From positions 3,286,001 through 3,350,000 of the forward strand of contig JAVLRN010000005.1 of assembly GCA_032821775.1 (NCBI GenBank): DNA of 64,000 nt, read 5' to 3'. Both the position numbers and the translations under genes were made by a program. This DNA is from Sanguinoderma infundibulare. Lineage: Eukaryota > Basidiomycota > Agaricomycetes > Polyporales > Polyporaceae. Shown here piece by piece: positions 11,050 through 21,697 of this stretch (position 1 is its first letter; each line of letters begins with the position of its first letter). The notes below the pieces were generated by a model. That model worked only from the letters and a program-made list of their open reading frames with translations. It searched no databases and was not told the origin of the DNA.

Positions 11050-12894
11050 TTACCTTCTCAGCCCCTTCACCCTCTCAATCTGCGCCGAGTTGTAGTTCGC
11101 CAGCCCCCGCCCCACCTCCTCCAGCTCCCACTCCGCAGAGTCCTCTCCCGCATCGCGCTCGATGACCACCGTCTCCTCCTCCGGCAGCGCCTTGAACGAT
11201 ATCGACGGCGTCATATCTTCCTCCGGGCCCATGTCGCGCTCCATGGTCGAGATTGACGAGATCGATGAGCTCAGCGACGCCGCCGCAGCGATCTCCGGCG
11301 TGTTAGGCTCGGTGGCCACACTCCCATCGGGATACGTCGTCCGTGCCCCGGTGGCGGTCGGACCCTCGGCATCTGCGTTCGTGTCCGCTGTGCCCGATGC
11401 GGTCCCGACCTCGGACGAAGCCCCCGCTTGATGCTTACGGATGACGATACGGACAGCCTGCCCTGACGCGAAGGCGCCGCGGACACCTAGAACACCAGCT
11501 GCCAGGAGCCGACCTCCAGACTCGCGCTTCGAGAGGACGTGATGTGCACCGCCGTCGATGATGACGCTTCCAGCTGGGAAAAGGGTATGGCCCGTCCACG
11601 ACTTGAGGTCCCGGAGGGGCATTACCGAAGGGACGAACACCGTATGTGGGGGTCTAGCCAGCAGGCTCACCGCTGTCGCAGTGACATTGTCCGTAGACCC
11701 GCTGGGGGTCACGGACTCGCTCGACGATGTGGATGCTGCAACTGTTGCCGGATCTGGGGAGGCTAAAGGCGGCTCTGGGCTTGACCGTCCAGACTGCAGA
11801 CCAGCGAGGGGAGTGTTGGCGCCAGATTTGAATTGCGTGTTGTATTCGATGATCTTGAAAATGTTCTTCGGGTCCTTGCTCGACGCGATAACCGTGGTTA
11901 CTCCGGCAGCCGTCGCAATCTCCGCAGCGATAAGCTTGGTCTCCATGCCGCCTGTACCCAGGCTGGAACCAAGCGTGGCGGTACTGACTATTCGCATACC
12001 GTCAATCCAAGAGCACCAGGGCAAAACTAGGATGGAGAGCGTACCTTGTGATCGAATAGCATCTATTGAGGACACGACGTCTACCCGAGCCGCGTTGGGG
12101 TCTTTTCTAGGGTTGGAGGTATACAATCCATCGACGTCCGTGAGCAAGAAAAGGTAGTCCGCGTGGATCATGGAAGAGGTAATGGCAGATAAAGTGTCAT
12201 TGTCGCCAAATTTGATTTCCTACGCTCAGTTGGGTGACGAAAAATACGCATCCAGCCAAGGACTGCACTCACGCTGACGGACACGGTATCATTTTCGTTT
12301 ACGATGGGGATCACACCCATCGACAAGAGCTCTTTGAAGGTGTTGACAGCGTTCAGGTAGCGTGTTCGCTACTCGTTCGCAAGGGGGTGGTCAGAGAAAG
12401 GGCGTGCGCATACACACGAAAGCGAACTCACGTCCGAGATGTCCCCGCGAGTAAGCAATATCTGGGCTATAGGCTGCCCAAGCTGTCCGAACAGGTTGTC
12501 CCACAGCGCGATGAGCCGTCCCTGCCCTATTGCAGCCAGAGCCTGATGACGGTTCCGGGTTCAACCCTCGCACAAACACATAAAGAAGATCGCGCACCTG
12601 CTTCTTGGACAGACTCTTCGGTCGCGACGCGACCTCCATCCGCTTCAAGCCGACCCCGATCGCGCCCGAGCTAACAAGCACCACCTTGTGTCCCTGCTCG
12701 CGAAGGCCGACCACGGTCTCGACGATCGCCGACAGCGTCGACAGCAGCGGCTGGTGCGTCGTTTCATGCACGATGGAGGACGTCCCTACACCCATGTTCT
12801 GTTAGCACGCACGTCCCTTTCGCGTTCTCGCCAGGCGTTACGTACCGAGCTTGATCACAACCGTCTGCGAGGGGGGGTGTCGTGGGCGCGCCAT
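11050..12894 (-). CDS. PRO1: Glutamate 5-kinase with PUA domain
   Basis: Exons 12894-12846, 12785-12598, 12542-12432, 12368-12273, 12219-12045, 11987-11050 (518 aa). It phosphorylates L-glutamate in the first step of proline synthesis. The amino-acid-kinase domain shows [13 protein letters not shown] across intron 1, [59 protein letters not shown] and [10 protein letters not shown]. The C-terminal PUA domain begins near [20 protein letters not shown] and includes [14 protein letters not shown] Ser/Thr/Pro-rich spacer and an Asp/Glu/Ser-rich insert in the PUA region make it longer than yeast Pro1, as in other basidiomycetes. Confidence 0.93.
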
Positions 12895-13224
12895 GGTGGT
12901 TAGATAGTGACAGTCCGGTAGAAGTGGCCGCAAGTGCGTTTATGAACCTTGGGCGACTGTGCCTTTGGCGAGTGTGCCTTTGGCGAGTTGCTGCGCCCGA
13001 AGGAGGGAAGAGCGAGGGTCGGATTGACTCATGGCGGAAGTGCAAGCTCAAGCTCAAGCCGGGGCGTGCACGAGGCGCCGGCAACATGCATGCGGCGCTT
13101 CAATGTCGGATTGATTTCCTCGAACCCGATTCCGAGCACAGGTGTACGGAGTACATAGAGGTGCGTTGTATATATAGCATACAGGTGGAAAGAGCGCAAG
13201 AGTAAACGCAGGAGAACGGCGAAA
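12895..13224. other. Intergenic, promoter of PRO1
   Basis: This is 330 bp upstream of PRO1. It contains a short direct repeat (tgtgcctttggcgag at about 12959 and 12974) and atatata at 13171-13177; no gene seen. Confidence 0.4.
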
Positions 13225-14184
13225 TCAGTCGCTGGGTGCCTTCGCAGCCTCCTTCTCGCCCCGGAGGATCTGCTCGACGTTCGCACCGATGTGCTTGCGC
13301 TCCTCCAACGTGAGGTTTGGCGCAGTAGATGAGTATCCGAGCTCTTGGTTATCAAGCAATCAGAGTCAGACCCAACGGCGCCCCGCATGGCGACTGAAGC
13401 TCAACACGTACTGAGGCTGGGGTACTGCAACGGAACCTCCGAGGACTTGACCGGAAGCCTCGACAGGTCCAAAGGGAAATCAGGACCGAGCCAAGCCCGA
13501 CGAATCTCGTGGTCCCTGGTGATGAGTGGTTACTCTTCGTGAAGCTTAAATGTAGGCAAAGTTGGCTTACTTGCGCTGGCCGAATAAACTTGTTCAGCAA
13601 ACAGGTGCAGGGCCCATGACAGATAGCGAGCACGTACCTCCTCACGAGTCACAGGGTGGATGAGGACACTGAAACGCATACGTCAACCTTCCGAAACGGA
13701 TGCGGTGAATACCGACGAACCTCAGGTTGCCCCTGTTCAGGACGAGGTACGAATACACTTGCGCGAAGGATTCCGACGGGACCCAAATCTCATATGACCC
13801 TGGCGCATATTCAACCGGATGCGCAATCTGTCGAACGAGGTAGTACTCACCGACAGGATGCGGGCCAATGGGGTCCGTGTTCACGCGGAAGAGTGGGACC
13901 GCGACAAACGCACCGTCGCGGCGCAGACGGAGAACGGCATCACGGAGCTCGAGCGCGGCATGGTGTTCGTCGGCGTTCCTCTGGTGGAAGTAGATATCTG
14001 ACGGAACGTCTCGCGGCATCGGTACATGGACCGCACACGGCAGGCTCATACGCACGGAAATGCCATTCTCTGTCAAGCGATGCGAAAACAGTGGCCTCAG
14101 TAGACATTCGGCATGCCGACCATGGCTGCGAACATACTTGATCTCCGACTCGACCACCTCCTTCACGTCTGAACTCGGTGCCAT
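13225..14184 (-). CDS. DOPA 4,5-dioxygenase family protein
   Basis: Exons 14184-14138, 14069-14056, 13997-13851, 13799-13721, 13668-13638, 13575-13571, 13515-13412, 13343-13225 (181 aa). Family members extradiol-cleave catechol substrates such as L-DOPA (PF08883). Motifs after splicing: KEWHFHIYFHQRNADEH with the metal-ligand-type His residues, RDGAFVAVPLFRVNTDPIGPHP, GSYEIWVPSESFAQVYSYL, RGNLSVLIHPVTREERKDHE, AWLGPDFPLDL and a C-terminal KLGYSS. The gene is very finely split: exon 2 is 14 nt and exon 6 only 5 nt. It is divergent from the PL14-type gene. Substrate specificity cannot be judged from the sequence. Confidence 0.88.
13571..13575 (-). other. 5-nt microexon of the DOPA dioxygenase-type gene
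   Basis: On the minus strand, gccag|CGCAA|gtaagc places five bases between a good acceptor and a good donor. They supply Arg plus two bases of Lys in REERKDHE. Joining the flanking exons without it shifts the frame into a stop. Confidence 0.7.
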
Positions 14185-14791
14185 ATCGAACGCTATGGAA
14201 AGCTTTCGTCTGGGGTGTTGCTTGCAGTGCTGCGCGGGGAATGGGATGTGTGTGAGGTAGGTACGGCCATTTTGGGTGATGTGCGCTCGGAAGTAAAAGG
14301 GGAGCGGGATAAGGATCAGCGCACGCCCACGCGCGCGATGGCACTGCGCACTTGCCTCATCCTCCCCCAACTGCCAGTCATGCGACGTTCCCCACTTCCT
14401 CCATCTTTCATTCGATGTCGATACACTCACCGTGGTAGCCCTATGACATATACGACGGGTCCTTGGCGTTCTACTGTTGAGTGCACCATTGGGAGACTCA
14501 GATATGGGTACCTGGTACGCACATGGTTGAATATCTCCTATATGTCGAGCTTCATGAGCCCGTCTTTTCTCCTAAAGGTCCATGTTCGTAGCACGGGCAC
14601 ATACTGTCTGCCACACGGCCAATCCAGAAATATGGATCTGGGTATCCTGCTAGGCAAGAACGAAACGGTTCGCCTCCCCAACCTGTTCTTAGGTGTTTCT
14701 GGACTTCTTAGTCGCAGATCGCTTGCCCGACACTGTGCGTAAATTTGCTGTTTGTCGCTCATTGCTTTCGTGCTACCTGGAAAGCTTCGAC
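14185..14791. promoter_or_regulatory. Divergent intergenic region
   Basis: This is 607 bp between the start codons of the dioxygenase-type gene (minus) and the PL14-type gene (plus). It presumably holds both promoters. No further gene was supported. Confidence 0.35.
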
Positions 14792-16656
14792 ATGGCCTTG
14801 ACGGCCATGGTGCTCTTGGCTAGCTTTGCTGCTTTGGATGTTATTGCTATGCCCCTCGCCTCGGATGCTATGACCGCTGCTACAACTCTTGCTATCGCTT
14901 CCTCTACTCAAGCACTGCAACCTGCGACGATCGCGACTAGTCACTCGGACACTGCTGCTTCTGCTCCGACATCTGTGGCTTCTCAAACGGCCGTGGCAGC
15001 CTTGATCCCCTCTCCAACGTCGACAACCACCGTAACGTCTACAGTATACCTGCCCGCCTCCACTGTTACGGTGACAGGCCCCCCGCAGACAGTGACCGAC
15101 ACGATCACGATCATACCCCCTCCCACACCGTCTTCCGTTCTTGCTAGTACATCCACCGCCCAGTCAGCTCAGCCCACAACATGGTCTTCCCCACCGCAAA
15201 TGACGGACCTCTCCGCGTTCAACATCAAGAACTTCGCCGCTGGCCGAGGCAACATGCGCATCATCGTCAACGACCCTCCTTTGGACACCGTCAGGGACCC
15301 CTCATCCTGGTTCTCGGGTCTCGACACCATCGGGCAGACGCTCTCCGAGGTCGTCATGGCCGTCGCCTCGGCCGTCTCGTATGGCATCATCCCGCCTCCC
15401 CCAAAGCAGGCGTCGAGCTCGTTCCTGCAGCTGTACTACCCCGCGAATTCGATCAACCCAGGGCAAGACCCCGTAGGCGGCGCAGACTTTTATGCCGCCC
15501 CTTTGGACTTGGGTGGCGCCAAGAACGTCTCTCTAGAGTACAGCGTCTTCTTCCCGTCCACCTTTGACTGGGTCGAGGCCGGGAAGCTCCCGGGTATCTA
15601 TGGCGGACACGACGGGTGCTCCGGCGGGGACGCGGCGACAAGCTGCTTCAGCACGCGTCTGATGTGGCGAGGAGGGGGAGCGGGCGAGCTATACCTGGTA
15701 AGTGCTTATCGTGCGCACCCAACCAACCAGCATCCCAACAACTGAACGCGGCGTTGGCCGGCTCCCCAGTACGCACCCAAAGATAAGCAGACCGCGGCAC
15801 TTTGCGCGACGCCGCCCGAATCCGTCTGCGACTCGGACTACGGGCTGTCCATCGGGCGTGGCGCGTTCCGGTTCGGGGCGGGGAAGTGGACGCACGTCAA
15901 GCAGACCGTGGCGCTGAACACGCCCGGGATGCGGGACGGAGGGTTCGCGCTCGACGTGAACGGCGTGCGGGTTATCGAGAGGAGCGACGTGTTCTATCGG
16001 GACGTGCCTGGTGCCCTGCGCGGCGTCAGCCGGAGGGAGGTGTACTCGACGCCCGCGAGCGATACGAGCACGAGAGTTGCCGACAGTCGACCTCCTATCG
16101 GCGTTGCGGGCCTCGCTGCTCTCCCTGTCAGGCGGGCCGTCTTTCCAGAGGCAAGGGTGGACGAGGAGGATAGCTCCGGCGCATCCGCGGATGCTATGGA
16201 AGCACGCGACTTCACGCCGTCCTTCGGGCCCCCGTCGCTGCTTCTTCCGGGAAACGCCAGTAGCGATCCCCTTCCATCCGGTCCTGGTGCCGCAATCTCG
16301 CCTCCCGCGGCAATCCCCCCACCGGTTTTTACGAGCACAGTCACGAGTATGGTAACGGTCGTGCCGCTGGCGCAGACGGTGATCGTCGCCCCGACGAAAA
16401 CGGAGACGGCTTATGTGGTGGCGATGGAGCCGGAGGCGTCAGCTGGGATGGTCGCGATGAAGGCTGCTGAGCCGGTCGGGTTCAGCGGGCTGTTCTTTAG
16501 GTACGTTCACGCAGGTGTTGGTATTCGTCTGTGACTTGGACCCGGACTGATATTGTGGTTTTCAGCACGTTCTTTGGGGGCCACGAGCGCAAGTACGCGA
16601 CGCCCAAGGACCAGTTTACGTGGTTCAAGGACTTTGCGATGACGATTAACGCCTGA
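14792..16656 (+). CDS. Secreted polysaccharide lyase 14-type protein
   Basis: Exons 14792-15697, 15770-16500, 16566-16656 (575 aa). PL14 members cleave uronate-containing polysaccharides. The N-terminus MALTAMVLLASFAALDVIA looks like a signal peptide, followed by a Ser/Thr/Pro-rich linker to about residue 135. The catalytic jelly-roll shows LQLYYPANSINP, LSYSVFF-like LEYSVFFPSTFDWVEAGKLPG, GGHDGCSGGDAATSCFSTR, MWRGGGAGELYLYAPK across intron 1, DYGLSIGRGAFRFGAGKW and QTVALNTPG. An Ala/Ser/Pro-rich insert of about 130 residues precedes the final GLFFSTFFGGHERKYATP segment, which is split by intron 2. The start was chosen at the signal peptide; an in-frame upstream extension is less likely. Confidence 0.85.
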
Positions 16657-17495
16657 TAGGATTCGTAGCATGCCGTTTGTATCCGCATTTTATAGTTTCA
16701 TAGTTTGGGCCCTCGGCGGCCTACATGCATACATCGGCTGACGTTTGGATGGCTGAGGTGCTAGTAACACGCTGTCCAGCATCTGTCACCAAGGTTAGGT
16801 CAGGACATGAGACTGACGTTAGTTCCGAGCACAGCTTTACTATTCAGCGGAGACTGACCTTTAAACATTTGCAAGCTACCGTGGCCGGGTGAGCCCACCG
16901 CAGCGTGACCGGTCACTGTCAGCCGCGCAGAGCCGCTCCGAAATACAGCGTTCGCAAATTACGCTCAACGGCATGCAGTTGTGGTGCGGAACGAATGGGC
17001 AGGACGAAGACCAGAGATCTATATTCGGCGACCTGCGCCCGCTGTTCCCGCCATGACATCAAAGGCGCCACTCAAATTCCTGGTGGAGCATCTCAAGTGA
17101 ATATGAAGAGCTAAACCGACCAGTCCCCGCCAGCTGGATTTGCTTCCGACGGGTCTCGAGCGATCGGGTGGCATGCGGTGGTGAGAGCGTGGAGGAGGTA
17201 AGACGGTGAGAGACCGGACCGGATCGGGAGAAAAAAGGAATGGATCGAGTCGGCTGCGGTGACTCGTCGGTCACCCTCTGCTCTCCAGTCCGCGTCCTCG
17301 CAGTGGCATGCACTCCGAGGCCATGGCTCACTGACGTTAGCCCCTCATGCTCCTTAGCTTTCTCGCAGCCTCGTCCCGCCTCCCCGCCGCTTTGTTGTAC
17401 ATCATCCCCCACCCGGATCTTGTTTTGCTCTGCCACGGCCAGTTCAATAGCCGTCGATCGTGGCCTGAACCCCGCCTGCCTCCTCTGTCCCAGAC
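16657..17495. other. Intergenic, nothing identified
   Basis: This is 839 bp of 3' region of the PL14-type gene and promoter or 5' UTR of the kinase gene. The last 250 bp are pyrimidine-rich. No gene recognised. Confidence 0.4.
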
Positions 17496-20072
17496 ATGCA
17501 TCAGAGCTGGCCTCACCGCCCCTCCCCATGCCCCTCTGAGACCTCCTCGACCCGCTCGTCACATTTGAGTGTGTACACCGAAGCGTCCTCCGTCTCCTCG
17601 CCACCTCCCTCCCCCACAGACAGCAAAACAAACGCGTTCTTCGCCTCCCCTTTTGCCGATGACAGCCCGACGCCCCAGCCGCCCCCCAACCCGCCCAATC
17701 CTCACTCTCGCGCAAGCTCAGAGGCCAACTCAGACGTGAGCGTCGAGGACACCCCCCGCCTCGAGCACAAGGCCCCGTCGCGCTCCCTCAACGTCGAGTT
17801 CTTCGGTACCTCCCTCCTCCCCACCCCACCCGCGAGCATCCGCTCCATCTCCCACTCCAGCGCCAGCGGCCTCCGCGACGACTCGCGACGCTCCCCCGGC
17901 TCCCGCGACACCTCCCTCTCGCCCCCACCCCACCGCGCCGCCCTGCCGCCCCTCAGCCGCTTCTTCCCATCACGCGCCCGCTATGGCAGCGAGTCCGACG
18001 CTCCGCAAGCTTCTTCTTCCCCGACGAACGTGCGACGGCAGTTTGTTCACCTGGATCATGACTCTAGCGCCCCCCGGAGCCCGGCCGCGGAGCTCTATCA
18101 CGCTGGTGAGCAGACCGAATCCCCGGTGGACGATCTCCACATTCTCCATCCGCCCCATTCCCATCCGCTCTCTGCACATCTCACGCCGACCCCGGCTGCA
18201 TCCCCAGAACAAGCACAAGCACAAGGGCCAGAACTCGTTCCCAAATCCGCTCCCGCTCCGTCTCACCGTCCCCCGACTCCGCCTCAGTCCGAGCCGGAGC
18301 AGCCCCCGGCCCCGACGCTCGAGCCCGGCATCACCTTGTCCAGCTCTTCCCTCTCCCTAGAGCTCGTCGAGCCCCTCGGCACCGGCAGCTTCAGCAGCGT
18401 ATGGCTCGCCCGCGACAACGAGGGTCAGCTGAACGCCCTCGAGCTCGTCCGCAAGTCCTCGCTCGCTCGCAGCAAGAGCCAGCGCGGGCGCCGGTCCCGC
18501 ACAATCGACGGCACCCGTCCCCCGCGGAAACGAGAAAAGGAGAGGGAGAAGGAGCGCGCCGCCAGCGACGGCGACGCGCTCGTGCCCCCCAAGACGCCCC
18601 TGCTCGCGCCGAGGGACGAGCTGCCGGTCAAGGTCGTCACCCGCCGACACAAACGCGGCCGATTGGTTGCGGTGAAGATGACAGATCGGGCACTGTGCGA
18701 CTCGAGCTCGCGGTCGCGGGTGAGCTTCGTGCGCGAAGTCGAAGTGCTACGGGTGAGTCTTCCCGAGTCCCTGCCGTCCGTATCGCCCCGTGTGCCGTAT
18801 CCCCCAATCCCCGTATCCTCGGTATCTGCGCCGCAGAGGCCTATCATGCAGATAAGCATAAGCCTTCGCTAGAGCTCGCTGACGCGTCTTTGCCCTATCT
18901 GCCGCGGCAACGCATGCGTCTCTGCAGGTGCTGCGTGAAAAAGGGCGTTTGCTCCGATCGACCCTTTACGCAGAGCGGTTGGTCTTGTCTTCCCGTGCTG
19001 CATATACTGACCCCATTTGTTCTAGCATATATCCCATCCGTCAATAGTCTCCTACCTGCATTCGTTCAGCACACCCTCACACCACTGTCTCGTGCTGGAG
19101 CATGTAGGGGGCGGCGAGCTTCTCGATCTGGTCGACAACCCTATCAGTCATGCCCGCCTGGACGAGCCACTCGTAAGACGAATATGGGGCGAGCTATGTC
19201 GGGCTGTCGCTTGGATGCACAGCGTCGGTCTTGTTCACCGAGATGTTAAGCTAGAAAGTGGGTATATGCGCGTCCTTTCTGTCATTTGCTGTCCTGATCT
19301 GCCTCGGCCAGACATTCTGCTCACCGCCGACCCCTTCACGCGTCCTCTCCCGTCACAGTCACTGATCAAGCTGACCGACTTCGGCCTCTCGCGATTCATC
19401 GACCCTGCTCAGCCTCATTTGACGACCCTCTGCGGGTCAGACTCGTATGCGGCGCCGGAGCTCGTGATGGGCAGGCCGTACGACGGCCGCGAAACGGACG
19501 CGTGGGCGTGCGGGGTCGTGCTCTACGCCCTCGCGACGCGTCGATTACCCTTCGATGGACCAGCCCCCGCCTCTCCCACAACGGCGGACCGCGTCGAGGC
19601 GGATTGGGAGGTCCAACGGCGGAAGCGCGCCGAGCGCAAAGCCCTGCTCACCCGCATTGCTGTCGGCGCGTACTCTTGGCCTGACGTCACCGCTGAGCCG
19701 GCGGAAGAACGGGAACCGCTCAAGGGTGTTGCCCTGGCGCGCAGCGAAGGCGTCCGCCGGATGGTTGGGCACCTGCTCGTGCGCGATCCGCGCAAACGTT
19801 CGCGGGTCGCGGATCTGTGGATTGACGCGTGGATGCACGAGGAGGGCGCGCCGCCGCCTCCGGTGTTGCAGGGCGATGAGGCCTGCGCGACGCAGTCTGC
19901 GCCTGTGTCGCCGAGGGTTTACTCGAAGGAGGTTGCGCCGATGCCGATCGTCGTGAACGACGTGGACGGGGCGGAGGTCGAGCCGGAGGTTGACCCGGAC
20001 GTCGACGCGGATGGTGTGCTCGTCGATGGAGAGGACATCGGGCCGGGCAGCGTCGCTCGTCAGGAGCATTGA
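17496..20072 (+). CDS. Serine/threonine protein kinase with long disordered N-terminus
   Basis: Exons 17496-18752, 19026-19257, 19312-20072 (749 aa). The first 280 residues are Ser/Pro-rich and probably disordered. The kinase domain begins at LVEPLGTGSFSSVWLARD (Gly loop). A basic insert of about 80 residues (RRSR, KREKEREKER) separates this from the ATP lysine in RLVAVKM. Then come HISHPSIVSYLHSF, CLVLEHVGGGELLDL, the catalytic loop HRDVKLENILL with Asn assembled across intron 2, LTDFGLSRF, the APE-type YAAPELVMGR, and DAWACGVVLYAL. The tail is acidic. The features are those of an active CAMK-like fungal kinase; I cannot assign an orthologue. Intron 1 is long for this window (273 nt). Confidence 0.85.
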
Positions 20073-21697
20073 CGTCTGCGCCCTTGCGCCTCCTTGTGTG
20101 AACCCATCTGCGTCGCCCGACGTCGGCGCTTGCTGTGTTTCCTTGACATCTTTTCCGCGGATCGCCAACCTTTGCTCTGAACATGACTCGTCTCGACGTT
20201 GACGCTAAATAGAGCGTTTATCTGCTATCCATCACTATGCCTCTGGCCAACGACCGATCAAACGTCCCGTGTCCAGTGTCTCGTGTTTCGTGATTCCCTG
20301 TAGAAAGCTTCGAGGTTCTGCCTGTACATGTGTCCTTGCATATTGTTATTTACCGCCTGTTGCCAACCCATGTTGTTTCAGTAATTCGTCCTCCCCCTGG
20401 CTACCTCCCTCCCTCCTTCCCGCCCTGCCAATTCACCATCGCCCTATCCCACACGTCACTTTCAAGTATGCTAGTCCTTGCTCTCCCAACGTTATTGTAC
20501 CGTGCACCGTCGCCAACCGTTTTTTTTCTCTCTCGCTCAATTCATCATCATCGTCATCGTCGGTCTCTCTCGATCACAATCACAACCCACTGCATCGCGG
20601 TCCCCATCGTTCGTTTCACGTTATCGCGCTCAATCTCATACTACTACGTACAGTACTTGCCTCCCAATCCAATCCAGCTTCTAGTGTCGTCACACGCGTG
20701 CGATCTGGTTTGTCTTAGTCGTCATGCTACGTTTCAACTGTAACCCCTGCGATTTGCCTCCCCTCCGTGCGTAAATCTTGAACGTACGTACGGTATATCA
20801 CCCGACAGTGCCAGTGGACATCAAAAACCCACGCGCATACTGTATGCGCAGGTGAGATTCATCCATGCGCGTACTTTTTCTCTTAGCGATTGCCGTGTAC
20901 GTATTTTCCTCGCTCGACCCTGCAGCGCTGAGCTAACGTTGAGTTTTTGTTAACCGCACCCGCCTTCGACGGCTGTCACGTCCACGCGTCCACGCGCGCA
21001 AACGTTGTGTACGTGTTATCTCGTTCGATTGCCATCAGAACGAACCCGATGTTGGCGGCGCCTGAAGGATGGTTGGTTTGGTCGTACAGTACGTAGACGT
21101 AAGCGAATCGCTGCATCTTCTTTCATAGCGTTAGCCGACGTTGGGTAAGTATCCTCGTGCCTTGCAAGAAGCTGACCTGATCTGAATAGGATGAAGCTGT
21201 GAGGACGGGCTCCGCCTATCCTCGAAGGCGATTGGGTAGCGTAGGATGACATCGTGAAGAGTGGCCGCGGCGTCTGTCGACGGCAGGTGCACGGTTATGT
21301 ACAGCGTTCAAACTAGCGCTTCCACTGGCACCGTGACCACCTCTCCCACCACCATCCATCATTTGTCAGTGGGTCTACGCGTGAACTAACGGCCAACGTC
21401 TTCCTTCCTCAGGTAACCTCTCCGTCCGGTGCACCAACGGGCACGAATCGATAGCGTCCATTTCTACGTTTTGTAGTCCCGACAATATTGGAAATGATGA
21501 TCGCACACGTCTTTCGGCCGCGAAGGACGGCGCTAATGTCGGAGGGCGTGCCACGCGCCAAAAACTTGCGCAAGTTCCACCACCACCTCGAAACTGTTAC
21601 GCAAATAAATTACTCGTGAGTCGGGCTGCATGGCCAACGCCGCTGAAAAAATGACGATAACAATGACTCCGATTAACTCTAGATCTTCCCACCTCCC
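20073..21697. other. Long intergenic region with pyrimidine-rich tracts
   Basis: This is 1.6 kb without a supported gene. The first part (20270-20700) is C/T-rich, including a T run at 20520-20528, and is probably 3' UTR. Open frames there have low-complexity Ser/His/Pro content and were not accepted. Confidence 0.45.

Noticed and set aside
20269..20743. Overlapping plus-strand frames after the kinase
   Set aside because: Low-complexity Ser/His/Pro from C/T-rich sequence, probably 3' UTR.
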